From: Methanomicrobiales archaeon | GTDB lineage: Archaea; Halobacteriota; Methanomicrobia; Methanomicrobiales; JACTUA01 | Length of the DNA: 64,000 nt | Assembly (NCBI GenBank): GCA_030019205.1 | Contig: JASEFH010000014.1 | Location: forward strand, 1-64,000 | Direction: 5' to 3' | Part shown: piece by piece, positions 16,996 through 26,413 of the stretch | How positions within the stretch are numbered: the stretch's first letter is position 1 | How the letters are laid out: the number at the start of each line of letters is the position of its first letter | Translations under genes and position numbers: made by a program | The notes under the pieces: model-generated | Databases searched by the model: none | The model's input: the letters and a program-made list of their open reading frames with translations, nothing else | Told to the model about the DNA's origin: nothing

Positions 16996-18813
16996 ATGCC
17001 CGCTAATTCCCCCTGGCGGGGTGTACTGAAATCGATGGGCCTCGTCTTCGGGGACATCGGCACGAGCCCCATCTACACGCTGGCCGTGATCTTCCTGCTG
17101 CTGGAGCCCACGCCCTCGAACGTGATGGGCATCCTCTCCCTTCTCATCTGGACGCTGATCGTGCTGATCACGGTCGAATACACCTGGCTGGCGATGAGCC
17201 TGGGGATGAAGGGCGAGGGCGGGACGATCGTGCTCCGCGAACTGCTGCTCTCCCACCTCAAGTCCCGCACGGCGATCGCCATCGTCTCTTCGATGAGCAT
17301 CATCGGCGTCGCGCTCCTGATCGGCGACGGGGTGATCACGCCGGCGATCAGCATCCTCTCGGCGGTGGAGGGGATCGTGCTGATCCCGGGCTTCGAGACC
17401 ACCGGCGAGACGATGCTCATCCTGATCGCCGCCATCATCGCGATCGCCCTCTTCTCCATCCAGCGGAGCGGCACCGAACGGGTGGCCTGGACGTTCGGCC
17501 CCATCGTGGCGGTCTGGTTCCTGGCGCTCGCCGTCTCGGGCGTGATCGCGATCCTGCAGGCGCCTGCGGTGATCCTGGCCATCAACCCCTACTACGCCAT
17601 CCAGTTCCTGCTGAATGGCGGCTGGCCGGCGTTTTTCATTCTTTCCGCCGTCATCCTGGTCGCGACGGGGGGCGAGGCCCTCTACGCGGACATGGGACAC
17701 CTGGGGCGGGCTCCGATCGTCCGCGCCTGGTACCTGGTCTTCTTCGCCCTGGTCCTGAACTACCTGGGGCAGGGGGCGTTCCTGCTCGCACATCCCGATG
17801 TCCACCTCGTCCTCTTCGAGATGATCTACAGCATCTCCCCCCTGATCTACGTGCCGTTCCTGATCCTCTCCATTGCCGCGACCGTGATCGCCTCGCAGGC
17901 GATGATCAGCGGCATCTTCTCCATCGTCTACCAGGGCATCACCACCCGCATGCTGCCCATGCTCAAGATCGACTACTTGTCCGCCGAACTCCGCTCCCAG
18001 ATCTACATCGACTCGGTGAACTGGCTTCTCCTCTTCTCGGTGCTGATCGTCATGTTCCAGTTCCGCTCCTCGGCCAGCCTGGCCGCCGCCTACGGCCTGG
18101 CCGTCACGGGGACGATGACGATCACCGGCATCATGCTCACCTGCATCTTCTTCCTGCGGCGGCAGATCGTCCTCGGGCTCGTGGGCATCGGGGTGACCCT
18201 GGTGGACCTCGGCTTCTTCCTGGCCGCCACCTCCAAGATCCCGACGGGTGCGTACTTCGCCCTCATCATCGCCACGGTGCCCCTCGGGATCATCCTGATC
18301 TACCTCGCCGGTCAGAAGAGGATCTTCCGGGCGCTCCGCCCCATGGAACTGCCGCGGTTCCTGGAAACCTACTGCAAACTCTACCGCGACCCGGACGTCC
18401 CGAAGATCCGGGGCACCGCGCTCTTCTTCGCACGGAACACCCAGCAGCTGCCGCCCTACATCCCGCTGACGATGTTCACGAACAACATCATCTACGAGGA
18501 CAACATCATCATCTCCGTCCGCATCCTGGACAATCCCTTCGGCCTGAAGAGCGGCTTTAGAGAGATCCTGGCCCCCGGGCTCCGCGTCTTCGAGATCCAG
18601 ATAGGCTACATGGAAGTGGCGGAGATCATGCAGATACTGCACAAAGCGGGGATCCAGGAGAAGACCATCTTCTACGGGCTCGAGGATATCGTCACGAACA
18701 ACCTGGTCTGGAAGATCTTCTCGGCCATCAAGCGGCTGACGCCCTCCTTCGTCCAGTTCTACAAGCTGCCGGCCGACAAGATCCATGGCGTGGTCACGCG
18801 GGTGGAGATGTGA
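16996..18813 (+). CDS. kup: KUP-family potassium transporter
   Basis: This 605-residue proton/potassium symporter has the N-terminal signature GLVFGDIGTSPIYTL near residues 15-29, the GMKGEGGTIVL loop, and IGDGVITPAISILSAVEG. About twelve hydrophobic helices end near residue 440. A C-terminal cytoplasmic domain of about 160 residues follows, containing RGTALFFARN and MTFTNNIIY-like segments as in bacterial Kup. The length is typical. The gene is monocistronic, with about 900 bp of gene-poor DNA upstream and 480 bp downstream. Confidence 0.96.
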   Translation: MPANSPWRGVLKSMGLVFGDIGTSPIYTLAVIFLLLEPTPSNVMGILSLLIWTLIVLITVEYTWLAMSLGMKGEGGTIVLRELLLSHLKSRTAIAIVSSMSIIGVALLIGDGVITPAISILSAVEGIVLIPGFETTGETMLILIAAIIAIALFSIQRSGTERVAWTFGPIVAVWFLALAVSGVIAILQAPAVILAINPYYAIQFLLNGGWPAFFILSAVILVATGGEALYADMGHLGRAPIVRAWYLVFFALVLNYLGQGAFLLAHPDVHLVLFEMIYSISPLIYVPFLILSIAATVIASQAMISGIFSIVYQGITTRMLPMLKIDYLSAELRSQIYIDSVNWLLLFSVLIVMFQFRSSASLAAAYGLAVTGTMTITGIMLTCIFFLRRQIVLGLVGIGVTLVDLGFFLAATSKIPTGAYFALIIATVPLGIILIYLAGQKRIFRALRPMELPRFLETYCKLYRDPDVPKIRGTALFFARNTQQLPPYIPLTMFTNNIIYEDNIIISVRILDNPFGLKSGFREILAPGLRVFEIQIGYMEVAEIMQILHKAGIQEKTIFYGLEDIVTNNLVWKIFSAIKRLTPSFVQFYKLPADKIHGVVTRVEM

Positions 18814-19291
18814 GCGGGACGGGGAGACGCCTCCGGGTTCACGGAGGGCCGGACCCTGAGTCCGATACGCGGAGCTGAAGCCACCATCTCGCCTGCAACC
18901 CGATTCCGCCGATACGGTTGGCCTGATATCCGGGAGCAGCGGCGCAAGAGACCCGGTGGCAGGCAGGAACCCTTCTGATTGCGGTTCTGGATGAAAACCA
19001 TTTCACACGGGGAGTGTGGAAATGCGGTCACGCACAGATGCCATACTCTGCAGGGTATCGCAACGATCGGGGGAGAGGGGTGCGCCCCCCACCAGGTGCG
19101 ACAGGACCTGGTGGGCGGACCGGGGATCGGATGCATCTTGCAGCCGGGGATCCGACGTGAACTGCTCCGCTCCTGGCGTTGCAGGAGAGGTGTGGGATTT
19201 CCCTCTTCAACGCCCTGTGGTCGAACGTCGGAGATCTGTCGCGAAGGGGTTGTGCAAGGGCGGGCTCGCGGTTTCCCTCGCGATCGCAGCC
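18814..19291. other. Intergenic region with a repeat copy
   Basis: No gene is supported between kup and the convergent THEP1 gene. The notable content is a complete palindromic repeat copy at 19053-19109. The other short frames lack ribosome binding sites and protein-like composition. Confidence 0.5.
19053..19109 (+). repeat. Dispersed palindromic repeat, complete copy
   Basis: The left arm is GGGTATCGCAACGATCG, the centre GAGGGGTGCGCCCCCC, and the right arm CCAGGTGCGACAGGACC. The arms TATCGCA and TGCGACA are near inverted complements around a central GGGGTGCGCCCC palindrome. Equivalent copies lie at 23665-23719 and 55590-55650. Confidence 0.6.
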
Positions 19292-19831
19292 CTATGCCGG
19301 GGGCTCGCCCAGCAGCGCGACGGCATCCGCGCGGATCTCGGCGAGGAGACGGCTGCGGTTCTCCCGGGTCATCTCATAGATGCGGACGTCGGGGCGCTGC
19401 TTGATCCCGTCGATGAAGCGGTCCCCGCGGTACGCCGCCGTCGCGATGCAGACGGGCGGCGCGTCGAGCACCTTCTCGACGGTCCGCCGGAACACCCAGG
19501 AGAGGATCTCCATCGGTCCGATCTCGTCGATGACGATCACCCGCACGTCCGGGTCGGAGAGGGGTATGCCGCCGACGAACTGCTCCAGCGCCAGGGTGTC
19601 CACCCGGTACTTCCCGACGTGGTAGCGGCTCTCGAGATCGGTATGGGCGAGGAGACCTCTCTCCCCCGAGAGGCTCACCAGCTCGAACCCCTTCCGCATC
19701 CCCCCTTCCCGGATCTCCTCGGTGTAGAACCCGATCGGGCGCCAGGGGCGCAGCTCCCCGGCGAGCCTGCGGATGAGTGTGGTCTTGCCGATGCCGGGCC
19801 TCCCCGTGACGAGCAGGTTCTTCCTCCTCAT
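19292..19831 (-). CDS. THEP1-family nucleoside-triphosphatase
   Basis: This 179-residue P-loop NTPase has Walker A GRPGIGKTT at residues 10-18 and Walker B VIVIDEIGPMEIL near residue 95. GFYTEEIREGG is typical of the THEP1/NTPCR family, which hydrolyses NTPs in vitro and has no settled cellular role. The length fits the family. The ATG overlaps the stop of the archaemetzincin gene by 4 bp (ATGA), so the two are translationally coupled. Confidence 0.9.
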   Translation of the reverse strand: MRRKNLLVTGRPGIGKTTLIRRLAGELRPWRPIGFYTEEIREGGMRKGFELVSLSGERGLLAHTDLESRYHVGKYRVDTLALEQFVGGIPLSDPDVRVIVIDEIGPMEILSWVFRRTVEKVLDAPPVCIATAAYRGDRFIDGIKQRPDVRIYEMTRENRSRLLAEIRADAVALLGEPPA

Positions 19832-20361
19832 CGGATGACCCCCAGCCGCACCAGGCGCTTCCGATCCTCCTCGCAGAACTCCGCCCCCTTGCGGTCGGTA
19901 TCCGCGATGGTGTTGGAGAAGTACATCACGCAGTGCAGATCCGGAGAGTGGGGGAGGCCGTAGGTGTGCCCGAGTTCGTGGACCGCCTCTGTGAGGGCTC
20001 TCCTGTGGAAGAGATCGCGGTCCTCCGCGCGGCCGTAGAAGGACTGGCGCAGGCGGTGGAGGGAGAAGAGCGCCGTTCTGCGGGCGGCGAGCCCGAACAC
20101 GAAGTTGAGATCCGGCACGTACAGGTCGACGTCCGCGACCGCGAGGGTGCGGTCCAGGTCCGCGGCAGGGCTCCTCTCCGCTGCCGCGTTCAGGAGGATC
20201 CCGGCCGCGTACTGCCCTCTCCGGGGATCGAAGGCGCCGTCCGGGAGGGGGACGGGCGTTCCGATCGTCACCTCCTGGCCGAATCTCCTGCCCAGCTCCG
20301 CCTGCAGCATGCGGAGAACGCCGGGATCGACGGATCCGATCGGCACGATCCGGATAGCCAC
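19828..20361 (-). CDS. amzA: Archaemetzincin-type metalloprotease, atypical
   Basis: This 177-residue predicted zinc peptidase has the catalytic motif HELGHTYGLPH at residues 128-138 (H128, E129, H132, H138) and the Met-turn in CVMYFSN at 144-150. The family motif continues with four cysteines binding a second zinc. Here the first is serine (S139) and the last aspartate (D166), leaving only C144 and C163. The catalytic site is intact, so activity is plausible but the structural site is probably altered. It precedes and overlaps the THEP1 gene. Substrate unknown. Confidence 0.9.
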   Translation of the reverse strand: MAIRIVPIGSVDPGVLRMLQAELGRRFGQEVTIGTPVPLPDGAFDPRRGQYAAGILLNAAAERSPAADLDRTLAVADVDLYVPDLNFVFGLAARRTALFSLHRLRQSFYGRAEDRDLFHRRALTEAVHELGHTYGLPHSPDLHCVMYFSNTIADTDRKGAEFCEEDRKRLVRLGVIR

Positions 20362-20427
20362 GTCTCCTCTCCTGCCGCCCCGTTACTTATACCTTTCCCG
20401 AATCGCTCCCCCGCGACCCGCTGCCGT

Positions 20428-22959
20428 CTAACCGGCGGCCTCCCCGCGCTGCACCTGCTCCTCGCTGACGTCGAACTCCCGATCCGTGCCGATGATCCGG
20501 TATCTGCCGTCCGCCTTCACGGGGTAGGGGTTGCCCAGCGTCGAGTAGGGGAGGACGAACTCACCGTTGCGGCTCTCCTGGCGGTAGGTGAAGGTCCGCC
20601 CCGCGGGGGTGGTGAGGTTGAGCTCCACGATCCCTTCCCCGGCGACGCGGGCGCCGGGCACGTACTCGAACACCTTCACCGCGGGCCCGCCGTCCGACGA
20701 AGACTCGTGAACCAGGCGGAAGTGCGCGAGTGCCGGAATCTCCGAGAGAGGTTTCACGAGCGAACTGCTGCGCACGGCCGCATGGTAGCCGGCGGGCGCA
20801 TGGTCGTTGTAGCGCCGGGCCGCCTCTTCCGCTTCGCGCAGGGGCATGGAGGCGGATCGGACGATGACGGGGCGGTTCTCCGCCATCCCGTACTCGATGT
20901 AGAGGGCATCGGCGGGCTCCGCCATCGATCCGTCGAAGTTGTGGAGACGGGCGACCATGGTGGCGTAGTAGCGCTCCGTCCCGAGCGATGTCACCCTGTA
21001 CGAGCCCGAGGGATCCTGCACCAGGAACTCCTGGACGTAGGGGGACATCCCGGCCGAGGGGTTGTACCAGGCGGCGATGGAGGCGAACCGCAGAGGGTTC
21101 GCCATCGACGTATCGGTGATCACGTACTTCGAGCCCAGGCGGTGCAGCACCTCCTCCGCCCGATCCTCGGATTCGGCCATGAGAAATCCGGCCACGCCCG
21201 ACGGTCCTGCGGCGTTGTCCTGGAACGGATTCGTGTTGGGCATCCGCCGTGCGAGGAAGGTGATCCAGTGGCCGTAGTCCCACCAGGAGAGGATGCCGTA
21301 GGACCCTTCGGGATAGCGGAACGCGTCGCGGTCGTAGAGAGCGAGGTACTCGACGCCGGGGTCGGGTGTATGGTTCTGCACCCAGACGAGCGTCTCGTAC
21401 CAGGGTTCGCTGATGGAGGTGGTGTGGGCGCGCGTCGCGCTCTGGAAGTCGTACTGGACGGCGTGCGCGCAGAAGAGGGCGAGCAGGACGATGGCGCCGC
21501 CCATCGCCAGCGCCTTTCCGGGGTCCGCTCTGCGGCTCGAAGATGGGTGAGCCTTTCTGCGCTTCTCCTTCCGATCCTTCGGTGCGGGATTCCGGGCCGC
21601 ATCCTCCGCCCTGCGGGAGACGAGAATGTGCAGGTCCTCCCAGCAGTGCCTGGCGACCCCGCCCACCAGAACGGCCGAGAGGAGGGCGACGTTCACGCTC
21701 AGGTAGTACTCGTACCGCCAGTGCGCCCAGGTCGCGAGGAGGATCAGGAGCGACCAGACGATGACGAACAGCCCTTCTGCGCGCCGCTCCCTGTAGACCC
21801 GGACCGCGAGGAGCCCGAGCCCCCCCGCCATGAGGATCAGCCCCGTCTGGAAGCTGAACCACGCCTGCCCGATCGTCCACGGGCGCGCCTCGACGATGGT
21901 CAGGACCTCTGCCGTCGAGCTGAAGAAGGCGCCGCCGCCGGCAGCGAACGCCTCGAACACCGCGGGGGCGGCAAGAGCGATGACACCGGCGCCCGCCGCG
22001 CCGATGCCCCCCAGGGCGAGGATGTAGTGGACCGCCCGCCCCCGGAAATACCGCGAGAGGAGCACGACCGCAGCGGTTCCCAGGATGAGGAGCATATAGG
22101 CGATCGGGTGCCCCAGCGAGTACCGGGAGAGGGACAGCCCGTCGTGCGGGGTGCCGAAGGCGAGCAGCCCGGCGATCCCGATCCCGAACGCGATCCCGTT
22201 CAGCAGGAGGAGGTAGCCGCTGGATCGGCGGGAAGCCGCATCCATCGCGCCCTGGACGGGGGTGTACAGCATCACCAGCAGCCCGAAGAGGATCATGGTG
22301 GGCATGGTGAGGAGCCCGAGGAGGTAGAGGACACCGGTCGCCGCGGCGAGGAGCGCCGGCGTCCGCAGGGTCTCCACCCGCCGGAAGTCCACGGGGGACT
22401 GACGGGAGCAGCGCAGGGCCGCGATGTAGCCCAGACAGAACAGCGTCGAGAAGAACACCTCGGCGACGTGGTGATCCACGTAGCCGAACAGCGACTTGTA
22501 GAAGAACTGGCCGGGGACGATGGCGACCAGGGCGGCGGCGAGGAGACCGGTCTTCCCGTCGGCGAGGCTCTTCCCGAGAAGGTACATCGCCGGCACCAGG
22601 AGCGCGGCAAGAAGGGGGGGGATCCAGGAGGCGACCATCATGATCTCCGCCCGCGTGGCGGCGCCGCAGATCAGGCAGGCGGTGGCGGCGACGAAGGGGA
22701 AGAGCGGGCCCCAGTCCACCACTTTGCCGGAGGGATAGGCGGTCAGGGGATCGTACCAGGTGTAGCCGGGATAGTTCGCCACCACGATCTCGATCTGGCG
22801 GAGGGTGTACCAGGGATCGTTCTCGTACACCGCCACGCCCCAGGCGTGAACGATCGCGGGCATCGGGATGAGGCGGATGCCTGCGGAGACGGCAAAAAAG
22901 AGCAGAATGAGACCAATTATGACGTACTTCCTGTTTTTATCGAAAAATTCTCTATCCAT
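20428..22959 (-). CDS. aglB: Oligosaccharyltransferase AglB (first copy)
   Basis: This 843-residue STT3-family protein transfers a lipid-linked glycan to Asn-X-Ser/Thr of secreted proteins. It has about 12 N-terminal membrane helices. The first external loop has YENDPWYTLRQIE (metal-binding DxD-type region), a later loop has KSLFGYVDHHVAEV, and the soluble domain holds the acceptor-binding motif SWWDYGHWITF. The ATG at 22959 has a GAGGT site and an upstream TTTATCACA box. Convergent spacing of 66 bp separates it from amzA. The second AglB at 51768 shares the same layout, so the genome has at least two. Confidence 0.95.
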   Translation of the reverse strand: MDREFFDKNRKYVIIGLILLFFAVSAGIRLIPMPAIVHAWGVAVYENDPWYTLRQIEIVVANYPGYTWYDPLTAYPSGKVVDWGPLFPFVAATACLICGAATRAEIMMVASWIPPLLAALLVPAMYLLGKSLADGKTGLLAAALVAIVPGQFFYKSLFGYVDHHVAEVFFSTLFCLGYIAALRCSRQSPVDFRRVETLRTPALLAAATGVLYLLGLLTMPTMILFGLLVMLYTPVQGAMDAASRRSSGYLLLLNGIAFGIGIAGLLAFGTPHDGLSLSRYSLGHPIAYMLLILGTAAVVLLSRYFRGRAVHYILALGGIGAAGAGVIALAAPAVFEAFAAGGGAFFSSTAEVLTIVEARPWTIGQAWFSFQTGLILMAGGLGLLAVRVYRERRAEGLFVIVWSLLILLATWAHWRYEYYLSVNVALLSAVLVGGVARHCWEDLHILVSRRAEDAARNPAPKDRKEKRRKAHPSSSRRADPGKALAMGGAIVLLALFCAHAVQYDFQSATRAHTTSISEPWYETLVWVQNHTPDPGVEYLALYDRDAFRYPEGSYGILSWWDYGHWITFLARRMPNTNPFQDNAAGPSGVAGFLMAESEDRAEEVLHRLGSKYVITDTSMANPLRFASIAAWYNPSAGMSPYVQEFLVQDPSGSYRVTSLGTERYYATMVARLHNFDGSMAEPADALYIEYGMAENRPVIVRSASMPLREAEEAARRYNDHAPAGYHAAVRSSSLVKPLSEIPALAHFRLVHESSSDGGPAVKVFEYVPGARVAGEGIVELNLTTPAGRTFTYRQESRNGEFVLPYSTLGNPYPVKADGRYRIIGTDREFDVSEEQVQRGEAAG

Positions 22960-23079
22960 ACCTCAGAATGAACAATGTGAATCGGATGTGATAAACTGAT
23001 TGATTTTTTTGCTTTGTTAGGATCCCTGGGCGGGGAGGAGGATCTCTGTTCGGGACGGGGTCGTCTTGCCCGGGAGGAT

Positions 23080-23110
23080 TTCCCCCCTTCTTGCGATTCT
23101 GCCCGGTCCG
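23080..23110 (+). repeat. Partial dispersed repeat (right arm)
   Basis: TCCCCCCTTCTTGCGATTCT followed by GCCCGGTCC matches the right arm at 16439-16465 in order and spacing. A GATCCCTGGGCGGGGAGG stretch about 50 bp upstream may be a decayed left flank. Confidence 0.4.
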
Positions 23111-23664
23111 AAAAGCCCTTCTCCGACGACGCGGGATGCAGCTGCGAGGAACGGTCAGGCATGCTGGCGATCTGGAACAGGAGGGCCAATGCATGAAAAT
23201 ACAGCCGCGGGATTCGAATGCCGTCGCCCTGCAGGAAATCCCGAGCACGTTGCGATAAGTGGGAAAGCCCGCCCTTTACGATCCGGTATTCCCACGAGCG
23301 ATAAGGCTGCATCGGGATTTGGTGGGAGCGGATTGCTGACTCCCTCCTCTCAAGAACTGCAGGGTGATGGATTTCATACCGGGCATCGATTCCACAGAAG
23401 GCTTGAGCATGGCGATATTCTCCTTCTCCCGGCTATTGCGTTTGGAGATAGAGCGCGGTGTAGATATCGCAGACTCTCCCTCCCGTCTCTCGTGCTGCAG
23501 GGGGGGAATTGATGAATCCCCTCTTTCCGTTCGATAGTCCCGTGCATGGGGGTTAAGAGGGGAATACAGTCTGGCGATGCCGGACAGTCGGACTGAAATG
23601 GAACAGGGGGGGAGGTCATCTCCCCGGGGCCGGGAAGAAGGAGACCTCGAGGGGGTCCGGGGTG

Positions 23665-23719
23665 AGGCCCTATCGTACGGCAGGGGTGGGGGCGCGCCCC
23701 CTCAAGGTGCGATAGGCCT
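23665..23719 (+). repeat. Dispersed palindromic repeat, complete copy
   Basis: The left arm AGGCCCTATCGTAC and right arm GGTGCGATAGGCCT are near-perfect inverted complements, flanking a centre with GGGGGCGCGCCCCC. The RNA or cruciform would form a long hairpin. Confidence 0.65.
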
Positions 23720-23790
23720 GGATTGGAGGGAGCCCGATATGGATGTTCCCCGGGTCCGAGCTCGGAATGCGCTGGCTTGGCATCTTGGAG

Positions 23791-23865
23791 TGTGTACCTG
23801 TCATGCGGGCAGGAATTGGTTGCCCCTCCCGCCACCTTGGTGCGATTGGGCCTGTTGGGAGAACA
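23791..23865 (+). repeat. Dispersed repeat, divergent copy
   Basis: The right arm CTTGGTGCGATTGGGCCTGT is well conserved, while the left half (around GCGGGCAGGAATTGG) has drifted. It lies 70 bp from the preceding copy in the same orientation. Confidence 0.45.
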
Positions 23866-23960
23866 GGTGTCGGATCGTGGTTCTTTGCCATCGGACTTCG
23901 ATCCCGCCCGCCCCCCTTCGCCCGGGACCGGCCGGATTCCCGCATAGAGAGGTGCAGGGA

Positions 23961-25103
23961 CTATCGGTTCAGGTCCGCTGCGGCGATCCCGTTGTACACG
24001 GACTCCAGCTTCCCGACGATTGCGTCCCAGTCGTACTTCTGCGCCGTCTCCCGGCACGCTGCCCGGACGGCCGCGGGGGCATCCAGCGCCATGCGGATCT
24101 TCTCGCCCAGATCCTCCGGAGAGAGCGAGGAGAGCAGCCCGTTCCGTCCGTCGACGAGCATCCGCGCCGCATTCTGCGGATGATCGACCGTGACCACCGG
24201 AAGACCGCACGCCATCGCCTCCAGCGCGGACATGCCGAACCCCTCCCGCGTGGAGGGGAGCACGAAGACCTTCGAGGCCTTCATCGCCCCCATCACCGCG
24301 TCCGAACTGTCCAGGAAACCGCTGAAGCTGACGGATCCCGAGAGCCCCAGATCGCGGGAGAGCCGGATCAGGCGCTCCCTCTCCGGTCCGTCCCCCACGA
24401 TCGCGCAGCGGATGTCCGGCAGCGCCTCGCGGAGGATGGCGAGGGCCTGCAGGAGCAGATCGACGTGCTTCTCCGGGATGAGCCTCCCCACGAAGATCAC
24501 GTCCGAGGGGGAGTCGGCGGCGGGGATCCCCTGGATGCGGCGTACGTCGATGCCGTTGGGCACGACCTCGATCTTCCGCCGCACCCCCAGATCGTAGAGG
24601 TCCCACTGCGTCGCGGGGGAGACCGCGATGTGGTGCGTCGAGAGCGACGCCACCCACGACTCTATCCACCTTCCCAGGAAGCCCTTCCAGCCGAGGTACT
24701 CGTGCCAGTAGTCGCCCCAGACCTCGTGCCAGGTGATGACGAAGGGCGTCGCCCTGAGGAACGAGTGCGCCTTGACCGGAAAACTGGAGAAGTAGGGGAA
24801 CGCCTGGCAGTCGACCAGGTCGAACCGATCGGAGAGCAGGGGTGGAAGGAGATGCGATCCGAAGAAGATCGCCCCGGAGATCGACCGCTTTCCCCGCGTG
24901 TAGAGGGGGCGCGGGGGGCAGACACCGTGCAGGCTCACACCTTCCCGCTCGATCCGCCGCGCCCCCTTCCAGTACTTCATTCCGTAGACGTGCACCTCGT
25001 GGCCCCGCTCCGCCAGCCGCCGAGAGACCTCCCAGATCCTCCGCTCGACGCCCCCCTTGACGTAGGGGTAGACGCAGTCGTAGACGTAGGCGATCTTCAT
25101 CAT
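23961..25103 (-). CDS. Glycosyltransferase family 4 (GT-B fold)
   Basis: This 380-residue enzyme has no membrane segments. The N-terminal acceptor domain opens with KIAYVYDCVYPYVKGGVERR, the glycine-rich start typical of GT4. The donor half has VVPNGIDVRRI, then DVIFVGRLIPEKHVDLLLQA, and the ExxxxxxxE region LPSTREGFGMSALEAMACGL. It would transfer a nucleotide-activated sugar to a lipid-linked or surface glycan. The start codon overlaps the stop of the upstream GT2 gene (TGATG). With AglB on the same strand 1 kb further on, a role in N-glycan assembly is likely but inferred. Confidence 0.9.
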   Translation of the reverse strand: MMKIAYVYDCVYPYVKGGVERRIWEVSRRLAERGHEVHVYGMKYWKGARRIEREGVSLHGVCPPRPLYTRGKRSISGAIFFGSHLLPPLLSDRFDLVDCQAFPYFSSFPVKAHSFLRATPFVITWHEVWGDYWHEYLGWKGFLGRWIESWVASLSTHHIAVSPATQWDLYDLGVRRKIEVVPNGIDVRRIQGIPAADSPSDVIFVGRLIPEKHVDLLLQALAILREALPDIRCAIVGDGPERERLIRLSRDLGLSGSVSFSGFLDSSDAVMGAMKASKVFVLPSTREGFGMSALEAMACGLPVVTVDHPQNAARMLVDGRNGLLSSLSPEDLGEKIRMALDAPAAVRAACRETAQKYDWDAIVGKLESVYNGIAAADLNR

Positions 25104-26251
25104 CAGGGGTTCTCACGGTCGTTCAGCAGCATCATGCTCTGGAGCACGGCGAAGAAGAGCACCTGCACCCCGGAGAGGATCAGCACGAGGGCGATGATGG
25201 CGTTTGCCACCTCGTCGAGCGGGCCGAACCCCAGGGCAACCCAATGCTGCACGATGAGCATTCCGATGGCGATACCGGCGAGCATGAGGGCGGCGCTCAG
25301 GACCAGCAGCCATTCCAGGCTGTAGTAGTCCATGAACCGGGAAGCGAGGCGGCTCCGGTCCCCGTAGCCGTGGACGATCGAGTAGACCTTGATGTTGATG
25401 CCCATCAGGAGGGCCTGAAGTCCGCCCACGAGTGCGATCACGCCGAGGATGAAGGAGTGCAGGTGATGACTCTCCGCCTCTCCGCCCAGGTAGAACCGCA
25501 GCATGAGCAGCAGCCCGGCGAGGGCGAAGACCGCGCCCGGACCGGCCAGGAACGGGAGGGGGCGGTAGAGGAGGAGGAACCGCAGGTGCCTCCAGCCGTC
25601 CGTGAAGCTGCGCAGCTTGGAGGGCGTCCTGCGGGGGTAGTAGGCGATGGGAACCTCTGTTATGCGGATGCCCGCCCGCGCCGCCTCGATCAGCATCTCC
25701 GACGCGAACTCCATGCCGCCGGTCTTCAGGGGAAGCCGGTCCAGGGCGTCCTTTCGGATTGCGCGGAATCCCGTATGCACGTCGGTGAACTGTGTGCCGA
25801 ACATCGCGTTCACCAGCCATACGAAGAGCGGATTCCCCACGTAGCGGTGGAGCGGGCGCATGGCCCCCGCCTTGATCTCGCCCGAGAATCGGGAGCCCAG
25901 CACGAGATCGTAGCCGTTGCGCAGCGGCTCGAGCAGCCGGGGGATCTCCAGGAAGTCGTAGGTGTTGTCGGCATCCCCGATCACGACGAAGCGCCCCCTC
26001 ACCGCGCGGAACGCCTCCAGATAGGCGTTGCCGTAACCCCGCCTGTCCATGCGGACGATCCGTGCGCCCATGGCAGCGGCGATCTCGGTCGTGCGATCGC
26101 TGGAGGAGTCGGAGACGACGATCTCGCCGTCGATGCCGTTGTCCCGGAAGACCCGCCGGATCTTTCCGATGCACTCGCCGATCGTCTCCTCTTCGTTGAG
26201 GGCCGGCAGTACAACAGACACCTCCGGGCTGTCACGGGCGCTGTCGGGCAT
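25103..26251 (-). CDS. GT2 polyprenyl-phosphate glycosyltransferase with membrane domain
   Basis: This 382-residue protein has a GT-A catalytic domain: VSVVLPALNEEETIGECIG, then the metal-binding GDADNTYDF, then VHTGFRAIRKDAL. These are typical of dolichol-phosphate mannose/glucose synthases. Four or so membrane helices follow after residue 235. It probably loads a sugar onto dolichyl phosphate for later use in glycan assembly. I chose the ATG at 26251 (GCGGGAGAG 6 nt upstream) over an in-frame TTG at 26269. A TATATAGTA-like box near 26330 may be the promoter. It is coupled to the GT4 gene. Confidence 0.9.
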   Translation of the reverse strand: MPDSARDSPEVSVVLPALNEEETIGECIGKIRRVFRDNGIDGEIVVSDSSSDRTTEIAAAMGARIVRMDRRGYGNAYLEAFRAVRGRFVVIGDADNTYDFLEIPRLLEPLRNGYDLVLGSRFSGEIKAGAMRPLHRYVGNPLFVWLVNAMFGTQFTDVHTGFRAIRKDALDRLPLKTGGMEFASEMLIEAARAGIRITEVPIAYYPRRTPSKLRSFTDGWRHLRFLLLYRPLPFLAGPGAVFALAGLLLMLRFYLGGEAESHHLHSFILGVIALVGGLQALLMGINIKVYSIVHGYGDRSRLASRFMDYYSLEWLLVLSAALMLAGIAIGMLIVQHWVALGFGPLDEVANAIIALVLILSGVQVLFFAVLQSMMLLNDRENP

Positions 26252-26413
26252 CTTCGAACTCTCCCGCAAACGGGGCTGCTGCAGGCGGAACTGTCCAGTA
26301 AAATGCGGAATTCCGCTTCTCCCCTGCGATACTATATGAATTGTCCCTAGATAAACCCGTGGGAATTCGTCGCGGGAATCGGCACCCGAACCGGAAACGG
26401 CGTCCGGGGAGGA

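Larger units (their letters stand above)
22960..23960. other. Repeat-rich intergenic region
   Basis: This kilobase between the aglB promoter and the end of the GT4 gene carries no supportable gene. It holds three copies or part-copies of the dispersed palindromic repeat (23080-23110, 23665-23719, 23791-23865), the densest cluster in the window. The long frames spanning it on both strands are low-complexity Gly/Arg/Pro translations. Confidence 0.5.

Noticed and set aside
16430-16996. A 188-codon minus-strand frame upstream of kup
   Set aside because: The translation is Pro/Gly/Ala/Arg-rich without any motif, it runs across two repeat arms, and the kup promoter lies inside it.
19933-22971. A 1012-codon plus-strand frame
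   Set aside because: It is antisense to amzA and the first aglB, both well supported. The frame has no start signal or family match.
23665-23865. CRISPR-like array in the aglB/GT4 gap
   Set aside because: The repeats are palindromic, diverged and not regularly spaced, there are only two or three copies, and no cas genes are present.
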